Part shown: positions 1 to 10,910 of the stretch, in pieces
How the letters are laid out: the number at the start of each line of letters is the position of its first letter
How positions within the stretch are numbered: the first letter of the stretch is position 1
Origin: Silvania hatchlandensis
Lineage (GTDB): Bacteria > Pseudomonadota > Gammaproteobacteria > Enterobacterales > Enterobacteriaceae
Assembly (NCBI RefSeq): GCF_025564065.1
Contig: NZ_JAMGZK010000045.1
Coordinates: 1 to 64,000, forward strand
Direction of reading: 5' to 3'
Length of the DNA stretch: 64,000 bases
Made by a program: the position numbers and the translations under genes
Notes under the pieces: model-generated
Databases searched by the model: none
The model's input: the letters and a program-made list of their open reading frames with translations, nothing else
What the model was told of the DNA's origin: nothing

Positions 1-155
1 TGGGTCAGATGGTCAGGCTGCCGACAAGAAGGGAAAGGGCCTTCCCGAGGGTGGTAAAGGAGAGGCCCTGGAGGTACACCACAGCCCCGAAAAAGGGCCA
101 GTCAGTTGCTTAACTGACTGGCATTACTGCATATGCAGGCTTTTTTAATTCGTTT
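1..155. other. Unidentified structured segment at the window edge
   Basis: No gene can be recognised. In E. coli the gene facing gloC here is aspC, but no reading frame resembles the aspC C-terminus. The segment is rich in inverted repeats: GGGCCT at 37-42 pairs with AGGCCC at 63-68, and an 11-bp perfect stem occupies 97-122. Two frames stay open to the left edge and stop at 113 and 148, but both run into or through the hairpins, so I do not call a gene. It may be the 3' end of a structured RNA or of an accessory element outside the window. Confidence 0.4.
91..122 (-). terminator. Rho-independent terminator downstream of gloC
   Basis: An 11-bp perfect inverted repeat (97-107 with 112-122, 4-nt loop) is followed on the minus strand by CCTTTTT. 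It is the first strong stem after the gloC stop codon at 156. A second small palindrome (127-138) followed by six T on the plus strand (141-146) could end transcription arriving from the left. Confidence 0.6.
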
Positions 156-803
156 TTACCAGACCGGCATTTCATCCTGCAGGAACGGGTTGTGTAAACG
201 CTCGTGCCCCAGCGTCGACATCGGGCCATGCCCCGCCAGAAACGTCACATCATCACCAAGCGGCAATAATTTTTCTTTGATCGAGCGGATCAGCTGAACA
301 TGGTCGCCGCGCGGAAAATCGCTGCGCCCTACCCCGCCTTTGAAGATCACGTCGCCGGAGATCAGCAGACGCGACTGGTCATCAAAGAAAACGATATGGC
401 CCGGCGTGTGCCCCGGACAATGCAGTACCTGTAGCGTCACATTGCCGACATTAACGCTCTCACCTTCGTTCAGCCAGCGATCGGGCGTCAGCGGGAGACA
501 CTCATCAAGACCGAACATGCGGCTTTGGGAAGGTAACCCCTGCAGCCAGAACTCATCCTCTTTTTCCGGGCCAATTACCGGCACACCATAATGTTGCGCC
601 AGCTCTGCCGCCGCGCCCACATGATCGAGATGACCGTGGGTCAGTAAAATCTGCATTAAGGTCACGCCAGCGGCAGCGACTTCCTGTTTGATTTTGTCTG
701 CATCGCCACCCGGATCGACCAGGGCAGCGAGTTTGGTTTGTTCACACCAGATAAGCGAACAGTTCTGGGCGAAGGCGGTGACCGGAATAATACGATAGTT
801 CAT
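156..803 (-). CDS. gloC: Hydroxyacylglutathione hydrolase GloC (type II glyoxalase)
   Basis: This 215-aa metallo-beta-lactamase-fold protein (YcbL) hydrolyses S-lactoylglutathione to D-lactate and glutathione in the cytosol, the second step of methylglyoxal detoxification. The metal ligands are visible: the T-H-G-H-L-D-H motif supplies H56, H58, D60 and H61, with H132, D151 and H192 completing a binuclear site. It is shorter than GloB because it lacks the C-terminal glutathione-binding helical domain, which is typical of the YcbL type. The ATG at 803 has an AGGAG Shine-Dalgarno 5-9 nt upstream. The stop of mepK lies only 18 nt upstream, so the two are probably co-transcribed. Length equals the E. 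coli protein. The assignment is secure by motif and synteny. Confidence 0.95.
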   Translation of the reverse strand: MNYRIIPVTAFAQNCSLIWCEQTKLAALVDPGGDADKIKQEVAAAGVTLMQILLTHGHLDHVGAAAELAQHYGVPVIGPEKEDEFWLQGLPSQSRMFGLDECLPLTPDRWLNEGESVNVGNVTLQVLHCPGHTPGHIVFFDDQSRLLISGDVIFKGGVGRSDFPRGDHVQLIRSIKEKLLPLGDDVTFLAGHGPMSTLGHERLHNPFLQDEMPVW

Positions 804-821
804 ACTGCTCCTGATTTGTTA

Positions 822-1370
822 TTACCAGTGCCGCGTCGGCCCGGTATCAATATGCACAAAGTTGCTACGTGGGTAATATCCTACACCACCTGCGCGCATA
901 GATAACGCAGCTTTGCGAACATTGGCTAACGAAACGCCTTCAATATGAAAATCCATTGCCTGCCCCTTGGTGTGGTAGCTTTTTTTGGCTACCCCACGGC
1001 TGTGGGCGCGCAATTCATTATTGGTATCCAGGGAACGATACCCGGAGACGAGCTGGACCGGTTTGCGGGTTCCCAGCAGGCCTTGCAGGCGGAACAGCTG
1101 GTCAAATAATCCTGGATCGATGGCTTTAATTTTATTCGCGCGAAAATCACGGAAAAAATGGTTCAGCCTGGCTAACTCATCCTGAATATAGCCTTTGCCA
1201 TCAAAAAACTCGGCTTTAAGAGACTCACCAGTATGCAGGTTATTGAGAGTCAAAATACGTGGTCGAGGGGTCGAGAGGGTGGCAAACGCTGGCGTCGGAA
1301 TAATGGCAGCGCCCAGCGCAATACCCCCTAATGCCAACAACTTGCGGCGATTAGCGTCGAATTTGTCCAT
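822..1370 (-). CDS. mepK: Murein endopeptidase MepK (YcbK), Tat-exported
   Basis: This 182-aa peptidase belongs to the M15A/DUF882 family. In E. coli MepK cleaves peptidoglycan cross-links, including the 3-3 links made by L,D-transpeptidases, in the periplasm. A twin-arginine signal is visible at the N-terminus (N-R-R-K-L-L at 7-12, then a hydrophobic stretch ending in P-A-F-A at residue 30). The zinc-site pattern H133-x6-D140 and H173 of the H-I-D motif matches M15 enzymes. I chose the ATG at 1370, which reproduces the E. coli start; an in-frame TTG three codons upstream (1379) is possible and neither has a strong ribosome site. It sits between ldtD, whose product makes 3-3 links, and gloC. 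Confidence 0.93.
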   Translation of the reverse strand: MDKFDANRRKLLALGGIALGAAIIPTPAFATLSTPRPRILTLNNLHTGESLKAEFFDGKGYIQDELARLNHFFRDFRANKIKAIDPGLFDQLFRLQGLLGTRKPVQLVSGYRSLDTNNELRAHSRGVAKKSYHTKGQAMDFHIEGVSLANVRKAALSMRAGGVGYYPRSNFVHIDTGPTRHW

Positions 1371-1477
1371 TATGATCAAGTCTACAGGTCAATGTTATCG
1401 TAAGTATGCACTTCAGCGCACGATGGGCACATTACCGGGCAAAACCGCCAACGTCAAGGCACCCAAACCCAGGAAAG

Positions 1478-1504
1478 ACGGGGCTTGCAGCCGCAATGCC
1501 CCGT
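1478..1504. terminator. Stem-loop between ldtD and mepK
   Basis: ACGGGGC (1478-1484) pairs with GCCCCGT (1498-1504), and TTGC/GCAA can extend the stem inside. On the plus strand it is followed by four T. On the minus strand, the direction of ldtD transcription, the tail is only GTCTTTCC, so termination may be partial and allow read-through to mepK. Confidence 0.4.
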
Positions 1505-1548
1505 TTTCTCCCACACTTACGACAACTCAATTTACAGAACTGCTTCAT

Positions 1549-3372
1549 TTACCTGATCAATTGCTCGGCTTTTGCCAAAATTTGTGCGCCCGATCGCGCC
1601 GTCTCATCGTAATTGTAAATATCTGTACGATACTGCGTCCGACCATCCTCTCCCACAAACGCGGTGAGATAGTAAAGATTAACCGGAATATTTTGGCGGA
1701 TATTCACATATCGCGTGTCGCCTTGCTTAAGCGCATCGGAAATACGTGTGTCATTCCACCCTGCATCCTGTAACAACATGTTCGCCAGTTCAGAGGCTTT
1801 ATTTACGCGCACGCAGCCGGAGCTAAGGGCACGGCCATCTTTCTGGAACAGGTTGTGGTTAGGCGTATCGTGTAGATAGATAGCGTCCGAGCTTGGCATA
1901 TTAAATTTGTAGCGACCCAGCGAATTATGCGCTCCCGGTGCCTGCTGGAAGCGGAACGGTAAATTGGATGGCGTAATGGTCGCCCAGTCTACGCGCCAGG
2001 GGTCAATCGCCTCTTTGCTGTTCCAGCCCCGCAGCACCGTATAGTTGTGACGTTCCAGATAGCCCGGGTCATCCCATACCTTAGGCAGGATATCTTTACG
2101 TGCCAGCGTCGGCGGTACGTTCCACGGCGGGTTGACCACCACGTTATTCAGCGCGCTGCTCATCATCGGCGTTTTACGATCCGGACGTCCGACAATCACC
2201 CGTGAGGCCAGCACTTCGCTGCCGTTCTGGTAATAGACCAGCGAAAAGGCCGGGATATTGACCATGATGCCGGTGGAAAGCGTTCCCGGCAGCAGTCGCA
2301 GACGCTGGATGTTCAACGCCAGCACCCCGGCACGCTGTGCTGGCGTCACATTCAGCCAGTCACGCGTCGACTGGCCAATGACGCCATCAGCTCCCAGCCC
2401 CTGGATGGTCTGGAATGCTTTGACGGCCTCAACCAGGCTCCGGTCATACGCTGCGGGTTTGCTGACGACAGATTTCGCTTTCTTCTCAACAGCTGGTGCC
2501 GACGGGCTGACCACCACGCTTTGCGGATCGTCGCCCGGCAGGGCAATTTTTGGGCCGCCGTCCAGCACGCCGGACCGTTTCAGGATCTCACGCAGCGCCG
2601 GAACATCACTGCTCCACTGACCCGGACGCAGAGTGGTGGTCCCTTGCATCTGCGGCCAGGGCTGGGTGTCGGCCACCAGCGTCAGCATCGACTGATGCAT
2701 GGCGGCATACTGCGGATGTGCAGGCGCAAGGCTTGCCACAAAACGCGGCACCGTGCCGCTGTCCAGCGCCACCTGCCACTGGTTAATGACCGACAGCGGC
2801 GGCGTCGCCAGTTTGTACGGCTTGCTGCTGTAGAGCCAGCGGTTGCCATTGACCGGGATCCCCGCCACGAACTGCAGGTAGCCCATCATCGCATCAGAGA
2901 GGATCACGTCGCGCGCCATGCCGGTCACCGCAGGCTGGGTCAGCAGTTCGACCCAGGCGGTGAATTGGGGCTGAAAGCCTGCAATAGCGACTTCGGCAAG
3001 CTGCTGCTGGAACGCACGCACGGCATCACGATCTTCCCACATGGGCTTCATGTCGCGGGCGGCATACAGCAGCGTAAGTTGATTAAGATAAGCTGGCGTG
3101 TACCCCGCAGGCAGCGCCGCCAGCAACTCCTGACGACGTTGTTGGGCATTGACATCGGCAGGCAGCGGTTGAATACCGGCCATGATGGCGGTCGCTGGCG
3201 ATTGCGCCAGCGGTTGTGACAGCGCCGTAGGCTGTGTGCCTATCGTGGCAGAACTGTCGGCCGGCACCAGCTCGGGCTCATCGGCGTGCGCACTAAACAG
3301 TGGAGCAACAATCGCGGCCAGGCATAAACTCAGCGCTGACCGTCGAAGACCATACATTTTATTTAGCAACAT
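1549..3372 (-). CDS. ldtD: L,D-transpeptidase LdtD (YcbB)
   Basis: This 607-aa periplasmic enzyme forms meso-DAP to meso-DAP (3-3) cross-links in peptidoglycan, bypassing penicillin-binding proteins. A signal peptide covers about residues 1-30 (ending F-S-A-H-A). A peptidoglycan-binding domain is seen near 306-345 ([12 protein letters not shown]), followed by the YkuD catalytic domain from about 370 to 560 with the S-S-G-C-V-R-V motif. C520 is the predicted nucleophile, with H501 in the preceding H-D-T-P-N segment. The family member in E. coli has 615 residues; the difference falls in the variable linkers at 35-60 and 285-308. Its product is a substrate for MepK, encoded just downstream. Confidence 0.95.
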   Translation of the reverse strand: MLLNKMYGLRRSALSLCLAAIVAPLFSAHADEPELVPADSSATIGTQPTALSQPLAQSPATAIMAGIQPLPADVNAQQRRQELLAALPAGYTPAYLNQLTLLYAARDMKPMWEDRDAVRAFQQQLAEVAIAGFQPQFTAWVELLTQPAVTGMARDVILSDAMMGYLQFVAGIPVNGNRWLYSSKPYKLATPPLSVINQWQVALDSGTVPRFVASLAPAHPQYAAMHQSMLTLVADTQPWPQMQGTTTLRPGQWSSDVPALREILKRSGVLDGGPKIALPGDDPQSVVVSPSAPAVEKKAKSVVSKPAAYDRSLVEAVKAFQTIQGLGADGVIGQSTRDWLNVTPAQRAGVLALNIQRLRLLPGTLSTGIMVNIPAFSLVYYQNGSEVLASRVIVGRPDRKTPMMSSALNNVVVNPPWNVPPTLARKDILPKVWDDPGYLERHNYTVLRGWNSKEAIDPWRVDWATITPSNLPFRFQQAPGAHNSLGRYKFNMPSSDAIYLHDTPNHNLFQKDGRALSSGCVRVNKASELANMLLQDAGWNDTRISDALKQGDTRYVNIRQNIPVNLYYLTAFVGEDGRTQYRTDIYNYDETARSGAQILAKAEQLIR

Positions 3373-3510
3373 CCCTTGCCCCCTGTTTGCTATTTTCGCG
3401 CCCTCATCATCCGGGGCTTCTCTTCAGTATAGAAAGTAAGGCAAGCGGTAGCGTTACCTTATATAAAGAATTTTAAAGTTAACGCAGCCGGACGTACACG
3501 CACAAGACAT

Positions 3511-3534
3511 AAAAAAGCGGCACAAAGGCCGCTT
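3511..3534 (-). terminator. Terminator of the cmoM-mukFEB operon
   Basis: AAGCGGC (3515-3521) pairs with GCCGCTT (3528-3534), and the minus-strand RNA continues with a run of six T. It starts 20 nt after the mukB stop codon. Confidence 0.85.
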
Positions 3535-3553
3535 GTATTATTTTTCAGATACC

Positions 3554-6500
3554 TCAGGAGGCATCTGCCGTTCCAGGAAAGGATTCCGGCGGCTGTGGCG
3601 CAAAGCCGCGCAGCCCGACAACGTGAACATGCTCACTATTCTGGTACACCTTACGCACCAGCTTATAGGTCGTCCCTTTCTCAGGGCTAATGTTTTCCGG
3701 TGCCGCAATGATGAGCTGCATATCCAGACGATCGCACAGCTCAAACAGCGTAGCGATAGAGCGGGCATCAAGACGCGCCGCTTCGTCGAGGAACAGCAAA
3801 CGGCATGGCGAAATGTCTTTGCCGCGCAGACGACGGGATTCATCTTCCCAGCTCTGCACCACCATCACCAGAATCGACATCCCGGTACCGATTGCTTCAC
3901 CGGTCGACAGGGCGCCAGATTCCGCACGCAACCAGCCGTCGGAGCCACGGTTAACTTCCACTTCCATCTCAAGATAGTTGCGGTAGTCCAGCAGCTCTTC
4001 ACCAATGGTCTGCGGCGTACGCTGCCCCATGTCGATCTGCGGGTTCAGGCGCTGATACAGCTTCGCCAGCGCTTCCGAGAAGGTCAGGCGGTTACTGTTG
4101 AACAGATCCTGATGTTGTTCGTGCTGCTCAGCCAGCACGTCCAGCAGCGTGGCGTGGGCTTCACGTACGTTGACGTTTAAGCGCACGCTGTTGACCTGGC
4201 CGAATGACACGTTTTGCAAGCCCTGGTTGAGCTGGCGGATACGGTTCTGTTCGCGCTGAATGGTCTTACGGATGATATTGGCCACGCTGCGGGAGCTGAT
4301 CGCCAGCTTCTGTTCACGGGAGGTCAACTCTTCCGTCAGACGGCCCAGCTCGATCTCCATCTGCTCGATGGCTTCGACCGGATCGTCGGTGCGAATAATA
4401 TCCTGACGAATACGTTCACGCAGATGCTGATACACCGCCACGAAGAACTGAATTTTGCGCTCAGGACGCTTGGGATCTTCCGACATGCGCAGAACATCGC
4501 GCAGATGTTCGTTATCCGCCACCGCCAGACGCAGCGCACCCAGCGCCTTATCCGACATCGAACGCAGTTCATCCCCGGATAGGTAGGCCAGCTCACGACG
4601 GTGCAGACGACGCTCAACGCCGTTTTCTTTCACCATTCGCATCACCGCACACCAGCCCGCTTTGGCGGTGACGACCTGCTCGCGCTTCTCGTGGTAATCA
4701 CGTTCCAGCTTGCGCAGGTGGCGGGTCAGGTTATCCATCTCCGCTTCGCAGAAGGTCAGCGCTTTTTCCAGCTGATTGCGGCGCGCACGGTTGTTACTGA
4801 GCTGGGCATGCAGTTCGTCACGACGAATGCGCGCCCGCTCTTCTGCCCCGCTGTCGGCACGGACGCCGATATCCTGCAGCTCTTTATGCAGGTCGGTTAA
4901 CAGCTCTTTCTTGGTGTCATACGAGCTCTTCAGCGACGCCTGCACCTGATTGTACTGACCCAGCTGCGCGGCATGGCTGCGCAGCATTTCGCGGGCGCGG
5001 GTACGTTCCAGCTCGGCCTGCTCCAGACGCTGGCGCAGCTTTTCGTTCAGATCGCTGTTGCCGCTGAGCATTTCTGCCGAATCGGAATAGCTAAAGTGCA
5101 CGCGACGCTGAGCGACTTCCGTCAGGGCAAACGCCTGCTGACGTGCTTCGCGCTGCACCTGCTGCGACCAGGCGTAGTCTTCTTTTAACTGTTCATACTG
5201 CTCAGGGTCGCTTTGCAGGACCGACAGCAGCGGCTCAAGTTTCGCCAGCTGGTTGCCGTGCTGCTGAACAAAGCGCGCGGCTTCCTGCGCTTCATCCAGA
5301 CGCTCCTGAATCTCATCGACGCGATCGGCGAGCGTATCATCCGCCAGCAGGTTCAGGCGCGGCAGGATACGGTTAAGCGCCGCCACGCCCTCTTTCGCCT
5401 GCTCAAACTGCACGCGGCTCTGCTGGTTGTCATTCTCGTGATTCGAGATCGCGCGTTCCAGCTCGCCGCGACGAGTGGTGAGCTTGCGGATCTCGGCTTC
5501 CGGATCGGCATCAAAGGCCACGGCCAGATGACTGCCGATAAAACGGCTGAACGCCTGGTGCAGACGCTGGGTTTTCTGCACGTCAAACGAGAGCGTGGCA
5601 AAGCGCTCAGACAGGGATTCTCGCTCGGTATGCAGGCTTTCAATGCGGCTTTCACGCGCGGCGCGGCCAAACAGCGGCAGCGTCGGGAAACGTGAATAAC
5701 GCCACTGACGATCGGCGACCTTCACCACCACCGCTTTTTCCAGCTCATCGACGCTGAACACGCTGTCATCGAACGACTGCGGATCCCCTTCGATCAGGTA
5801 GAGATCTTCCGGGCAATCTTCCAGCCCGGCAAGCTGATCGGCAACCAGCGACAGATCCGGAACCACGATCGCATGACGCGACGGACCGTACAGCGCGGAG
5901 TAGTACGGCGCATCTTCAAGGCTGACGTCGTCATAAATTTCTGACAGCAGCACGCCGCCAAAGCGTTCGGCCAGGGTGTTAAGACGCGCGTCTTCCGCCC
6001 CGCCCGGCTGGCTTAAGCGTTCAATTTCTTCATCGACTGCCCGCTTGCGGGCACCCACTTCATCACGTTCAACAATGGCTTCGCGCTCGCGCTCCAGCAG
6101 TTGCTGCAGATATTCAGTGACGTCCTGGCCCGATTCAAACGCTTCACCGCACTGGTCGCTGAGCTGGCTCAGGCTGCTTTGCGCCGCCAGCCAGACTGGC
6201 GCGCGCTGCATCAGGGTCTGAATACGCGACTGCAGTTGCTCCAGCTCCTGGCGCAGCTGCATGCGTTGTTCGCTGGCGCTGGAAACGCCATCAGAGAGCG
6301 AGGCGATGCGCGCTTCAAGCTCCTGATGCAGGGCTTCCAGATCGTCGATATCGACCCGTTTGCCCTGGCGTTTACAGAACTCCGCCAACAGACGTTCCGC
6401 TTCCTGCTGTTCGCGCAGACGCTGTTCCAGCTCGTTCAGACGCATGCGCAGCGGCTGGACCTGCTCTGCCTGATGGCGCTGGTTAACGCCGTCACGCAGC

Positions 6501-8002
6501 AGCTCGCGCGCCACGCCCCACGCTTCAGCGCGGGCCAGCGGGCCGTTAATCGCCGCCACCAGCTGGTATGCCTGTTCAAACTGGCTATGCGCGCTTTGCG
6601 CCACGCTCATTTTCTGGTCGAGATTCAGCAGTTTTTCGGTGGCTTCCAGCTCTTTGGCCTGGAAGGTTTCCAGCCACTCGTCGGCGCTTTCCGGGGTTAA
6701 ATCCGGCAGATGACACAGCGCTTTTGCACGGTTTAACGCCTGCAGAGCCTGGTTGTACTGAATGGCGCGGGTTTGCTGAACGTCCAGCGCCTGCTGGTAG
6801 TCAGCAAGCTGGCTTTTCAGCTCATCCACTTCCAGCTCTGCGGCTTCGGCGCGGGCCTCGTTCTCTTCCTGCTTGTCGGCGGCTTCGGCCACCACTTCGT
6901 TCTGCTCTTCCAGACGAATTTGCAGCTCATCGAGATCCGCTTCGTAGCGCTCAATTTTTTCCTGCTGACGCAGCGCGGTTTGCACCAGGTTCAGGTGATC
7001 GCTGGCGGCCTGATAATCGGCCTCCAGATCCCCCTCGGCACCGTTTTGCTCGCCCAGCTCACGCGCCATTTCGACGTGCTTATACTGCTCAGACGACAGC
7101 TGCTGACGAGAGGTAAACAGCTCGCGGCGATACTCCAGCGACTGATCGAGATGAATCCGTCGTTCGTTGGCGTGGCGCATGTAGTCCGCCGCCACGTAGT
7201 TGGTCGCTTCGCTGATCAGGTGTTTGAACAGATCGCGATCCGACTGGGTGACGCGGATCGCTTCCAGCGTCATGCGGTTTTCGCGCAGCGCCGCTTCCAT
7301 ATCCTGGAAGGCCTTACGCACCCCACTGTTCTCCGGCAACAGATAGTCGCGCAGGGAGCGGGTAATGGCGCTGGAGATCCCGCCATACAGCGAGGCCTCA
7401 ATCAGGCGATAGTATTTACTGCGATCCGACGCGGAGCGCAGACGACGTGCCACAATGCCCAGATCGAACATCAGCGAGTGGTAGTCGGTAATGGAGTTGA
7501 ACTGCTTAAACTGCACGCCTTCGATGGCTTCCAGCTTGTCTTTCAGTTCTTGCAGGGTCAACACGCGTGCCTGACGATCGTTCAGGGTTTCCGTTAACAG
7601 CGACGTAGGCTGCACGGAGGTTGGCAGCCCCTGAATGGCGAACGGTTTGATGTCCACTTTACGGTCGCGCCCGGCAACCTGCTGCAAGCGCACACCAACA
7701 ACCACGCGCTGATGACGGGAGTTGATCACGTCCAGCACGGAATAACAGACCCCGGCTTTCAGCTTGCCGTGCAGGCCTTTGTCGCGCGAACCGCTTGTGG
7801 CACCCGCTTCGGTGGTATTACGAAAATGCAGCAGCGTCAAATCAGGGATCAGCGCCGTGACGAACGCCGCCATGGTGGTGGATTTCCCTGCCCCGTTACC
7901 GCCCGAGAGCGTAGTGACCAGCTCATCGAGATCAAAGGTGCGGGCAAAGAAACCGTTCCAGTTAATCAGCGTCAGTGAGCGAAATTTACCGCGTTCAATC
8001 AT
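3554..8002 (-). CDS. mukB: Chromosome condensin subunit MukB
   Basis: MukB (1482 aa; 1486 in E. coli) is the SMC-like ATPase of the MukBEF condensin, which compacts and segregates the chromosome and binds topoisomerase IV and MatP. The N-terminal Walker A loop G-G-N-G-A-G-K-S-T lies at 34-42. Two long coiled-coil arms flank a central hinge (roughly 650-810). The C-terminal head carries the ABC-type signature S-T-G-E-A-I-G-T and the Walker B L-L-F-L-D-E-A. The ATG (8002-8000) overlaps the mukE stop codon by one base (TAATG), so translational coupling is likely. It is the last gene of the cmoM-mukF-mukE-mukB operon and is followed by a clear terminator. Confidence 0.98.
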   Translation of the reverse strand: MIERGKFRSLTLINWNGFFARTFDLDELVTTLSGGNGAGKSTTMAAFVTALIPDLTLLHFRNTTEAGATSGSRDKGLHGKLKAGVCYSVLDVINSRHQRVVVGVRLQQVAGRDRKVDIKPFAIQGLPTSVQPTSLLTETLNDRQARVLTLQELKDKLEAIEGVQFKQFNSITDYHSLMFDLGIVARRLRSASDRSKYYRLIEASLYGGISSAITRSLRDYLLPENSGVRKAFQDMEAALRENRMTLEAIRVTQSDRDLFKHLISEATNYVAADYMRHANERRIHLDQSLEYRRELFTSRQQLSSEQYKHVEMARELGEQNGAEGDLEADYQAASDHLNLVQTALRQQEKIERYEADLDELQIRLEEQNEVVAEAADKQEENEARAEAAELEVDELKSQLADYQQALDVQQTRAIQYNQALQALNRAKALCHLPDLTPESADEWLETFQAKELEATEKLLNLDQKMSVAQSAHSQFEQAYQLVAAINGPLARAEAWGVARELLRDGVNQRHQAEQVQPLRMRLNELEQRLREQQEAERLLAEFCKRQGKRVDIDDLEALHQELEARIASLSDGVSSASEQRMQLRQELEQLQSRIQTLMQRAPVWLAAQSSLSQLSDQCGEAFESGQDVTEYLQQLLEREREAIVERDEVGARKRAVDEEIERLSQPGGAEDARLNTLAERFGGVLLSEIYDDVSLEDAPYYSALYGPSRHAIVVPDLSLVADQLAGLEDCPEDLYLIEGDPQSFDDSVFSVDELEKAVVVKVADRQWRYSRFPTLPLFGRAARESRIESLHTERESLSERFATLSFDVQKTQRLHQAFSRFIGSHLAVAFDADPEAEIRKLTTRRGELERAISNHENDNQQSRVQFEQAKEGVAALNRILPRLNLLADDTLADRVDEIQERLDEAQEAARFVQQHGNQLAKLEPLLSVLQSDPEQYEQLKEDYAWSQQVQREARQQAFALTEVAQRRVHFSYSDSAEMLSGNSDLNEKLRQRLEQAELERTRAREMLRSHAAQLGQYNQVQASLKSSYDTKKELLTDLHKELQDIGVRADSGAEERARIRRDELHAQLSNNRARRNQLEKALTFCEAEMDNLTRHLRKLERDYHEKREQVVTAKAGWCAVMRMVKENGVERRLHRRELAYLSGDELRSMSDKALGALRLAVADNEHLRDVLRMSEDPKRPERKIQFFVAVYQHLRERIRQDIIRTDDPVEAIEQMEIELGRLTEELTSREQKLAISSRSVANIIRKTIQREQNRIRQLNQGLQNVSFGQVNSVRLNVNVREAHATLLDVLAEQHEQHQDLFNSNRLTFSEALAKLYQRLNPQIDMGQRTPQTIGEELLDYRNYLEMEVEVNRGSDGWLRAESGALSTGEAIGTGMSILVMVVQSWEDESRRLRGKDISPCRLLFLDEAARLDARSIATLFELCDRLDMQLIIAAPENISPEKGTTYKLVRKVYQNSEHVHVVGLRGFAPQPPESFPGTADAS

Positions 8003-8706
8003 TATTCTTCCTCCCCGCTATCCGGCTGATGGTCTTCATGCTCGTCATTGAGCTGCAAATGGTTTTCTACCGGCATCGCTTCGCCATCGCGGATCATCCG
8101 CAGCTGGGCTTCACGGGCGTCATCTCCGACGCGCACATCAGCGCCGAAGCGGAAGACCGATTCCGTGATGCGGAATTTGCTGCTGTCGTGACCCATAAAC
8201 CAGACCATCCCCAGACGGCGCAGGCGGTTCAGGGAAGAGCGCACTTTTTCCTGCAGCTTCTGGCGATCCACGTCTGAACCGGTGGAACGGTTGTTCACCA
8301 GCTTCAGCAGTTTGCCTTCATCCGCCAGCGACAGCAGCTCGTCGTAGAGCTCCTGCTGGGTGAAGATGCCTTCATTAGCCAGACGTTCCGGGCTGAGATA
8401 GAGGTAGCAGAGGATCTTGCCGACCATCATATCCAGTTCAGAAAGCACCGAGCGCGGGATAAGCGTGGTGGAGCGCGGACGCAGGTAGAAGAAACCTTCC
8501 GGGGCGCGGATCAGCTCCACGTTATAGCGGGCATAAAACTCTTCCAGGTATTCCTGAAAATCCATCAAAAAAGCGTGATTATCCAGCTCGTCGAGACCCA
8601 CATGACGACCGGCACGCAGCTGGCTGTCCAGCGCCGGAAAGATCGGATTTGCCAGCGCCTGGGCCAGCTTAACTGGCATCACGTGTTCAATATTTGTCAA
8701 TGACAT
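8002..8706 (-). CDS. mukE: Condensin accessory protein MukE
   Basis: This 234-aa winged-helix (kite) protein forms the MukE4F2 subcomplex that bridges MukB heads and controls their ATPase and DNA release. The length equals E. coli MukE. I set the start at the ATG at 8706 ([10 protein letters not shown]), which matches the known N-terminus; an open frame extends further upstream inside mukF but has no support. The acidic tail (D-S-G-E-E-E) is characteristic. The gene overlaps the 3' end of mukF by 20 bp and abuts mukB, giving a tightly coupled trio with fixed subunit ratios. Confidence 0.97.
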   Translation of the reverse strand: MSLTNIEHVMPVKLAQALANPIFPALDSQLRAGRHVGLDELDNHAFLMDFQEYLEEFYARYNVELIRAPEGFFYLRPRSTTLIPRSVLSELDMMVGKILCYLYLSPERLANEGIFTQQELYDELLSLADEGKLLKLVNNRSTGSDVDRQKLQEKVRSSLNRLRRLGMVWFMGHDSSKFRITESVFRFGADVRVGDDAREAQLRMIRDGEAMPVENHLQLNDEHEDHQPDSGEEE

Positions 8707-10009
8707 GCGCCTGTACCTTGGCTCCGTAATCGTTAATCGGCTGCCATTTCGGCGGCAGGCCGGAGAAATCTGCTTGCGCGACGCCCAGGCGTACCGCCTG
8801 ATCGACCACAATGCGGGCGATATCGAAATGTCGCGCGCGCGGGTATTGCGCGAGGTAGTCGCGCACCACCAGGCCGAGATCCAGCGGCGTCTGACGGGCT
8901 TTGTAGACCGCCAGCTGCTCCTCGATCATCGCGGCGAGCTGTTCCCGAATCTCGTTAAACTCTTCATATTCCAGGTCTTCCGGCAGTTCACCAGTCACCT
9001 CTTCGTCACGCAGGCTCATCTCTTCGTCACGCATATCGAGCAGACGGTCGGCACTGGCGTAGGTCAGCGCCCATGGTGCATCGAAGTAAGTCTGGACAGA
9101 CTGGCGTAAACGCTGCGCAAACACGCGGTTCTTATCCATATCGATCGCGGTACGGATAAACTTGTGTACGTGGCGGTCGTAACCAATCCACAGATCGATC
9201 GCCTGCTGTCCCCAGCTAATAATGCGATCGAGTTTGCTCTGCAGGTCGAACACCAGACGGTCAACAAAGTGCAGATCGTCATGGCTGAGGGTCGCATCCT
9301 GAATACGCAGCAGGTTAGCCTGCAGCTTATCGCCCGCGGCTTCCAGCGTATCCTGCAGTTCACGCAGTGTTCCGGACGTTTCTGATAACAGCATTTCACA
9401 GCTGGAAATGGCCGCGCGCCAGTCTTTGTTCAGCAGCTGGCCGATGTCATCTTTCACCAGCTGTTGCTGCTCATCCATGATACGTTGAGTCAAATCGATG
9501 CTGTCGAAAATTTCGGCTACCGAATACTTCAGCGGCGCATAGACGTTGCGATGCCAGTGGAATTCGTCGCCGCCTTCATCTGCGGCATCGGCCGCACGCT
9601 TCAGCTCGCCTGCCACAATCGAGAGCTGCATTGAGAGGCGCAGCGTCGAGAATTCACGCTGGCGAATATAATAGTCGGTGATCCCGATACCGAGCGGCGT
9701 CAGGCGATAGATGGCATTCCCTTCCGCCAGCTCGCTGGTAAAGCGGTTCAGCAGACGTTGACGCACCATATCGTTAATCGCGTTGTTGGCACGCACATTA
9801 ATGGTTTCGCTGGTTTGCTCAAACGCATCACTGACATGGCGGAACGCATCCACCAGTTCGCCCTCGCTCATTTCTCCATCCAGCCGTTCGCCGTTCAGCG
9901 TGGCAACCGCCAGCAGAAAAGAGAGTCTGTCTACCGGCAGCGAGAGGGAGAAATCGTTTTTTCGGGCCCAGGCAACCAGTTCGGGGACTGTCTGGGAAAA
10001 TTCACTCAT
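8687..10009 (-). CDS. mukF: Condensin kleisin subunit MukF
   Basis: MukF (440 aa, as in E. coli) is the kleisin of MukBEF. The N-terminal winged-helix domain dimerises, a central helical region follows, and the C-terminal winged helix binds the MukB head. The N-terminus ([11 protein letters not shown]) and the acidic stretch around residues 330-350 agree with the family. The start at 10009 lies 3 nt after the cmoM stop codon, consistent with one operon. Its 3' end overlaps mukE by 20 bp. Confidence 0.97.
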   Translation of the reverse strand: MSEFSQTVPELVAWARKNDFSLSLPVDRLSFLLAVATLNGERLDGEMSEGELVDAFRHVSDAFEQTSETINVRANNAINDMVRQRLLNRFTSELAEGNAIYRLTPLGIGITDYYIRQREFSTLRLSMQLSIVAGELKRAADAADEGGDEFHWHRNVYAPLKYSVAEIFDSIDLTQRIMDEQQQLVKDDIGQLLNKDWRAAISSCEMLLSETSGTLRELQDTLEAAGDKLQANLLRIQDATLSHDDLHFVDRLVFDLQSKLDRIISWGQQAIDLWIGYDRHVHKFIRTAIDMDKNRVFAQRLRQSVQTYFDAPWALTYASADRLLDMRDEEMSLRDEEVTGELPEDLEYEEFNEIREQLAAMIEEQLAVYKARQTPLDLGLVVRDYLAQYPRARHFDIARIVVDQAVRLGVAQADFSGLPPKWQPINDYGAKVQAHVIDKY

Positions 10010-10012
10010 AGG

Positions 10013-10786
10013 TTATCCTTGCGGCTTTTGCGCGGTGACGTGTATATAACGGCCAAGGCTGATATACGGCTCCTGGCGGCAATACCGCGTTTCTATTTCT
10101 GTCAGGGCGTCCAGACAGTCGTGCTGTTTTTGCTTATCACGCAGATAATCATGAAACACCCTTATGCCGGTTTTCCCGGTAATCTGCCAGCCGATCGCTT
10201 CCAGCCAGCCATAGACTTGCTGCGGATCGCGCGGAAAGTCCGGTGAAAGCGTGCGCCGTTTCTTTTTATACATACCCTGCTGCACATAGCCAAAATTGCC
10301 CACCAACACATTACGCATCAGCAGGCCGTTAGCATTGTAGAACATCAGCGACAGCGCGCCGCCGGGGCACAGTATTGACCACAGGGTCTGCAACAGCGCC
10401 TGCGGTTCGGCCACCCACTCCAGCACCGCATGAGACAATATCAGATCAACCGGGCTTTCCAAATGTTGGGCGATGTCCTGAGCGGCGCAATGTATAAATT
10501 GCATGTTATCGCTCACACCTTTTTCAACTGCAGCCTGTTCTGCCCGGACGATCATCTCTGCCGACAGGTCGCACAGAATGACATGATGGCCGAGCTGGGC
10601 CATTTTTATCGCCGTCTGACCTTCACCGCCTCCGGCATCCAGGACGCGCAGTTTTTGCGTGCCGAAGCGGGCGAGCAGGATATCCAGATCCTGCCAGAGG
10701 ATCGTCTGACGCAGCTGCCCCTTGGTCGTGCCATAGATGTTGCGGGAAAACTTTTCCGCGATGTCATCAAAATTGCGATCCCGCAT
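10013..10786 (-). CDS. cmoM: tRNA 5-carboxymethoxyuridine methyltransferase CmoM (SmtA)
   Basis: CmoM is an S-adenosylmethionine-dependent methyltransferase that converts cmo5U34 to its methyl ester in a set of tRNAs. The 257-aa product has the Rossmann-type motif I (V-L-D-A-G-G-G-E-G-Q-T) around residues 47-57 and the acidic ribose-binding residue in L-C-D-L-S. I place the start at the ATG at 10786 (M-R-D-R-N-F-D-D), which aligns with E. coli and has a GGAG about 10 nt upstream; the frame could extend six codons further. It is the first gene of the muk operon, as in E. coli. Confidence 0.94.
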   Translation of the reverse strand: MRDRNFDDIAEKFSRNIYGTTKGQLRQTILWQDLDILLARFGTQKLRVLDAGGGEGQTAIKMAQLGHHVILCDLSAEMIVRAEQAAVEKGVSDNMQFIHCAAQDIAQHLESPVDLILSHAVLEWVAEPQALLQTLWSILCPGGALSLMFYNANGLLMRNVLVGNFGYVQQGMYKKKRRTLSPDFPRDPQQVYGWLEAIGWQITGKTGIRVFHDYLRDKQKQHDCLDALTEIETRYCRQEPYISLGRYIHVTAQKPQG

Positions 10787-10910
10787 TGGGAGAGCTCCAG
10801 CCACTTACGGCAAAACCGCTATTTTGTCACAGCCGGGCGGAGAATGAACCTCTCTGGTGTAATATCGCTGGCAATCGTCTGCTGTATGCTCAAAAAAGGA
10901 ACCAGAAAGG

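Noticed and set aside
2..148. Open frame from the left edge to the TAA at 146-148
   Set aside because: It passes through the hairpin at 97-122 and the palindrome at 127-138, and its translation is low in complexity and unrecognisable.
1195..1773. 192-codon plus-strand frame across the mepK/ldtD boundary
   Set aside because: It overlaps two secure genes on the other strand and has no ribosome site or recognisable domain.
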